Below, piece after piece: positions 62,176-64,000 of a stretch of 64,000 bases of DNA; the first letter of the stretch is position 1, and each line of letters opens with the position of its first letter. The notes below the pieces were generated by a model. The model was not told the origin of the DNA and did no database searches. It worked only from the letters and a program-made list of their open reading frames with translations. Origin of the DNA: Marinobacterium alkalitolerans (lineage in GTDB: Bacteria > Pseudomonadota > Gammaproteobacteria > Pseudomonadales > Balneatricaceae); assembly GCF_017776525.1 (NCBI RefSeq), contig NZ_JACVEW010000014.1, positions 34,379 to 98,378 of the forward strand. Reading direction: 5' to 3'. A program made the position numbers and the translations under genes.

Positions 62176-63150
62176 ATGAGTCGTTATCGACAGCCGACCC
62201 GGCAGACCTGCTCGGATGGCAGCATGAGACGGGCCGGTTTTGAGCTGGAATTCACCGGCCTGACCTTTGCCCAGGCGCGGCAGGGGGTGCTGGATGTGCT
62301 GGACGGCACTGAAAAGGTGAAGTCCCCCGTTGAAACAGCGGTCAAGACGGAGCAGGGAACGTTCAATCTGGAGCTGGACTGGGCGCTGCTGAAGCAGGTT
62401 GCTCAGGAGTACGCGCAGGTTGATGTTACTCCGGACTGGCTGGACAGCATCAGCCGACTGGCTGCCCGCGTGGTGCCGATTGAGCTGGTCTGCCCGCCCA
62501 TACGGCTGGATCAGCTCGATACGCTGGACCCTGTTGTCGAGCGACTTCGCCATGCCGGTGCTCAGGGCACGGATGATTCCCTGATTGCCGCGCTGGGCGT
62601 GCATATCAATGCAGAACTGCCGGACCTGAGTCCTGCAACGATTCAGGCCTATCTCAAGGCCTACAGCCTGCTGCAGTGGTGGCTTGTGGACGCGCATGCC
62701 GTCAATCTGGCGCGCAAGGTATCCCCCTATGTCGACCTCTACCCCGAGGAATACATCGACCGACTGCTGACGCAGCAGAGTGCCAGCCTCGATGGCATCT
62801 TCGATCTGTATCTGGCCTATAACGCAACCCGGAACCGTGCTCTGGACCTGCTGCCACTGCTTGCACATCTGGATGAGGATCGCGTACAGGCGCAGGTGAA
62901 CGACGACCGGATCAAGTCGCGACCCGCGCTGCATTACCGACTGCCCAACTGCGAAATTGAACGCAATGCCTGGGACCTGGCCGAGGAGTGGAATACCTGG
63001 TGGGTAGTGGAGCAGCTTGCCGCTGACGAAGATGCCATGGCGGAGCTGTCGCGGCGCTGGTTGTCGATGTCGCGCCCGCTGCTGGGGGTGAACCGTGCGG
63101 AATGGGTAAAAGGAGTGGATCAATGGCTGCGCGAACGCGGGTGGCTGTAA
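62176..63150 (+). CDS. Amidoligase family protein
   Basis: A 324-residue cytoplasmic enzyme of the Amidoligase_2 family (ATP-dependent COOH-NH2 ligases related to glutamine synthetase/GCS folds). Markers are MRRAGFELEFTGLTF at the N-terminus, VPIELVCPPIRLDQLDTLD (about 98), GVHINAELPDLSP (about 142), LARKVSPYVDLYPEEYIDRL (about 178) and YNATRNRALDLLPLLAHLDE (about 215). The start at 62176 is preferred because GGAGGA lies nine bases upstream; ATGs at 62158 and 62167 precede or touch that site. Its end overlaps a class I glutamine amidotransferase gene by 28 bases, the pairing described for this family. The product formed is unknown. Confidence 0.85.
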   Translation: MSRYRQPTRQTCSDGSMRRAGFELEFTGLTFAQARQGVLDVLDGTEKVKSPVETAVKTEQGTFNLELDWALLKQVAQEYAQVDVTPDWLDSISRLAARVVPIELVCPPIRLDQLDTLDPVVERLRHAGAQGTDDSLIAALGVHINAELPDLSPATIQAYLKAYSLLQWWLVDAHAVNLARKVSPYVDLYPEEYIDRLLTQQSASLDGIFDLYLAYNATRNRALDLLPLLAHLDEDRVQAQVNDDRIKSRPALHYRLPNCEIERNAWDLAEEWNTWWVVEQLAADEDAMAELSRRWLSMSRPLLGVNRAEWVKGVDQWLRERGWL

Positions 63151-63788
63151 CCGGTAACAGCCGGCGCTGGTCGCCCTCCTGGTGGTGTACGCGGCTGGCG
63201 CTCTGGCTGGTGGGAGCCGAAGCGGTTCGCTTGAGCGTACGCCACGAGGTGCCGGAGTGCTCCGTGGATGCTCTGATCATCGGCGGCGGTGACGATATCA
63301 GTCCGGAGCATTACGGTGGCGACCTGGAAGCGCCTGTGCGAACAGACCCCGACAGAGACGCACTGGAGATGCGCTGGATTCAGCATGCACTGGATACGGG
63401 GCTGCCCATGCTGGGTATCTGCCGCGGTGCTCAGTTGATCAATGTGGTGCTGGGTGGCCAGCTGCATCAGGACCTGCGTGAACTGCGCAAGCGAACCTAT
63501 AACCGTCCGGGGCTCTTGCCAACCAAGCAGGTACGACTGGAATACCACAGTCGAATGGCCGAGGTCTGCAAGCGGGAGCGCTTGCGCGTGAACAGCCTGC
63601 ATCATCAGGCCGTGCGATCGGCTGGCAGGGGGCTGCAGGTTGTGGGGCGTGATCTGGACCAGATCGTGCAGGGCTTTGAAGCAGAGTCAAAGGAGATCAT
63701 GGGTGTGCAGTGGCACCCGGAATACCTGTTCTACCTGCCGTCGCAACTGCGCCTGTTCCGCTGGCTGGTCAAGGCGGCACAAAAATAG
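63123..63788 (+). CDS. Class I glutamine amidotransferase / gamma-glutamyl hydrolase-like (peptidase C26)
   Basis: A 221-residue cytoplasmic enzyme of the PuuD/C26 group. The nucleophile lies in LGICRGAQLINV (Cys at about 101), and the His and Glu of the triad are in GVQWHPEY (about 197). DALIIGGGDDISPEHYGG is the oxyanion-side loop. AGGAG is seven bases before the ATG, and it overlaps the amidoligase gene by 28 bases. The pair could make and cleave a gamma-glutamyl or similar amide bond, or the GATase could supply ammonia; the sequence does not decide. It is followed by a terminator. Confidence 0.88.
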   Translation: MAARTRVAVTGNSRRWSPSWWCTRLALWLVGAEAVRLSVRHEVPECSVDALIIGGGDDISPEHYGGDLEAPVRTDPDRDALEMRWIQHALDTGLPMLGICRGAQLINVVLGGQLHQDLRELRKRTYNRPGLLPTKQVRLEYHSRMAEVCKRERLRVNSLHHQAVRSAGRGLQVVGRDLDQIVQGFEAESKEIMGVQWHPEYLFYLPSQLRLFRWLVKAAQK

Positions 63789-63798
63789 AAGGGTAAAA

Positions 63799-63829
63799 AC
63801 AAAAAAGCCCCGTCAGGTGACGAGGCTCT
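63799..63829. repeat. 31-base direct repeat, copy 1 (contains a terminator stem)
   Basis: This stretch is identical to 63969-63999, giving a period of 170 bases. It begins with A, C and six A and contains the hairpin AGCC-C-CGTC / GACG-A-GGCT. Copy 1 is the terminator of the amidoligase/GATase unit. Confidence 0.92.
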
Positions 63830-63832
63830 TTT
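63801..63832. terminator. Bidirectional terminator after the amidotransferase gene
   Basis: The stem AGCC-C-CGTC pairs with GACG-A-GGCT (one internal mismatch, loop AGGT). It is flanked by six A on the left and CTTTT on the right, so it can terminate in either direction; the minus-strand T run is the stronger. Confidence 0.85.
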
Positions 63833-63844
63833 GTATGAATTTGA

Positions 63845-63862
63845 TGGTGGTGGGAGGTGGAT
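63845..63862 (-). repeat. tRNA 3'-end-like sequence (CCA terminus, minus strand)
   Basis: On the minus strand this reads ATCCACCTCCCACCACCA, the 3' part of a T-stem, a 7-base acceptor strand TCCCACC, discriminator A and CCA. A T-arm-like half, CGCCGAAGGTGGTTCGA, lies at 63924-63940 on the same strand. Removing the 61 bases between them restores GGTGG-TTCGAAT-CCACC, a perfect T-arm. No D-arm or anticodon arm is present, so it is a remnant, not a tRNA gene. The acceptor strand resembles tRNA-Tyr of gammaproteobacteria. Confidence 0.65.
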
Positions 63863-63944
63863 TGTTCCCCTTCGGGCCGTTGCGTCTGCGCCGCAACGTC
63901 GTCTCGGCACTGCGTGCCTCGGCTCGAACCACCTTCGGCGGTTC
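63863..63944 (-). other. Run of three hairpins inside the 170-bp repeat unit
   Basis: Three perfect stems lie in series: GTTGCG/CGCAAC (63879-63884 with 63892-63897), GGCAC/GTGCC (63906-63910 with 63914-63918) and GAACC/GGTTC (63926-63930 with 63940-63944). No credible coding frame covers them. On the minus strand they would form a compact structured RNA ending at the terminator 63801-63832. A small RNA or a repeat palindrome is possible. Confidence 0.5.
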
Positions 63945-63968
63945 TCATCCACGTCAGACTCCACAGAC

Positions 63969-63999
63969 ACAAAAAAGCCCCGTCAGGTGACGAGGCTCT
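63969..63999. repeat. 31-base direct repeat, copy 2 (terminator stem at the window edge)
   Basis: An exact copy of 63799-63829, reaching to one base before the end of the window. The last base differs (C for T), so the repeat may end here or continue diverged beyond the edge. On the minus strand it would terminate a transcript entering from the right. Confidence 0.85.
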
Positions 64000-64000
64000 C

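Noticed and set aside
63845..63944. Intact tRNA gene on the minus strand
   Set aside because: Only T-arm halves and the acceptor 3' strand are present, separated by 61 bases; no 5' acceptor strand, D-arm or anticodon arm pairs with them.

Overview
The window reads as a chromosomal segment of a marine or brackish-water gammaproteobacterium, most likely of the Oceanospirillales/Marinobacterium type. This rests on family content only (a LysR gene divergent from fpr, the DUF2789 and DUF2788 families, the TamAB pair, a BetIBA choline operon, NhaB, many GGDEF-EAL proteins) and was not tested by database search. Base composition looks moderately GC-rich and even. I see no prophage, integrase, insertion sequence, CRISPR array, rRNA gene or complete tRNA gene. 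Genes are dense and the longest gene-free stretch is about 340 bases (59417-59753).

Layout. 1-3613: membrane and envelope genes (partial membrane protein, K+ channel with two RCK domains, EamA exporter, Tim44-like protein) closed by a strong terminator. 3766-9944: a chemoreceptor, fpr with its divergent LysR gene, and a flavin aromatic hydroxylase. 9975-15195: yaaA, small DUF genes, trpS, a YfeX-type peroxidase, a small orphan gene and cysK. 15350-22567: a Sel1 protein, DUF4139 protein, pseudokinase/FGE-like fusion, kdsA, a PilZ-like protein, and a GIDE/EF-hand plus LemA pair. 22662-28620: a ribbon-helix-helix gene divergent from a SulP transporter, a GGDEF-EAL protein, and nnrS behind a good NsrR-type site. 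28632-33309: radD, an ECF sigma factor with a small zinc anti-sigma, a DUF3524/QTMAN-type glycosyltransferase and an SDR. 33371-39768: two large membrane GGDEF-EAL proteins in tandem. 39771-42841: an ABC/ZrgA-type operon behind a Zur-like box. 42938-47898: tamA-tamB. 48018-53380: the betaine operon betI-betB-betA plus a BCCT-like transporter behind a perfect BetI-type palindrome. 53426-59416: ion transport (UspA, SulP-STAS, SLC13 permease with RCK_C domains, NhaB). 59754-62000: a soluble PAS-GGDEF-EAL protein. 62176-63788: amidoligase plus class I glutamine amidotransferase. 63799-64000: start of a repeat with period 170 bp made of terminators and a tRNA 3'-end-like sequence.

How it fits together. 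Salt and ion homeostasis is a strong theme (betaine synthesis, NhaB, SLC13/RCK, K+ channel, SulP). Cyclic-di-GMP turnover is heavily represented by four GGDEF-EAL proteins, all with intact motifs but only two with an inhibitory I-site. Several units carry readable control signals: Zur-like (42825-42841), NsrR-like (27383-27399), BetI-like (48046-48075) and a LysR/FinR-type inverted repeat (6894-6937). The least explained items are the amidoligase/GATase pair, the pseudokinase/FGE-like fusion with its DUF4139 neighbour, the GIDE/EF-hand plus LemA pair, the 14-codon ORF coupled to the choline transporter, and the tRNA-tail repeat at the right edge.
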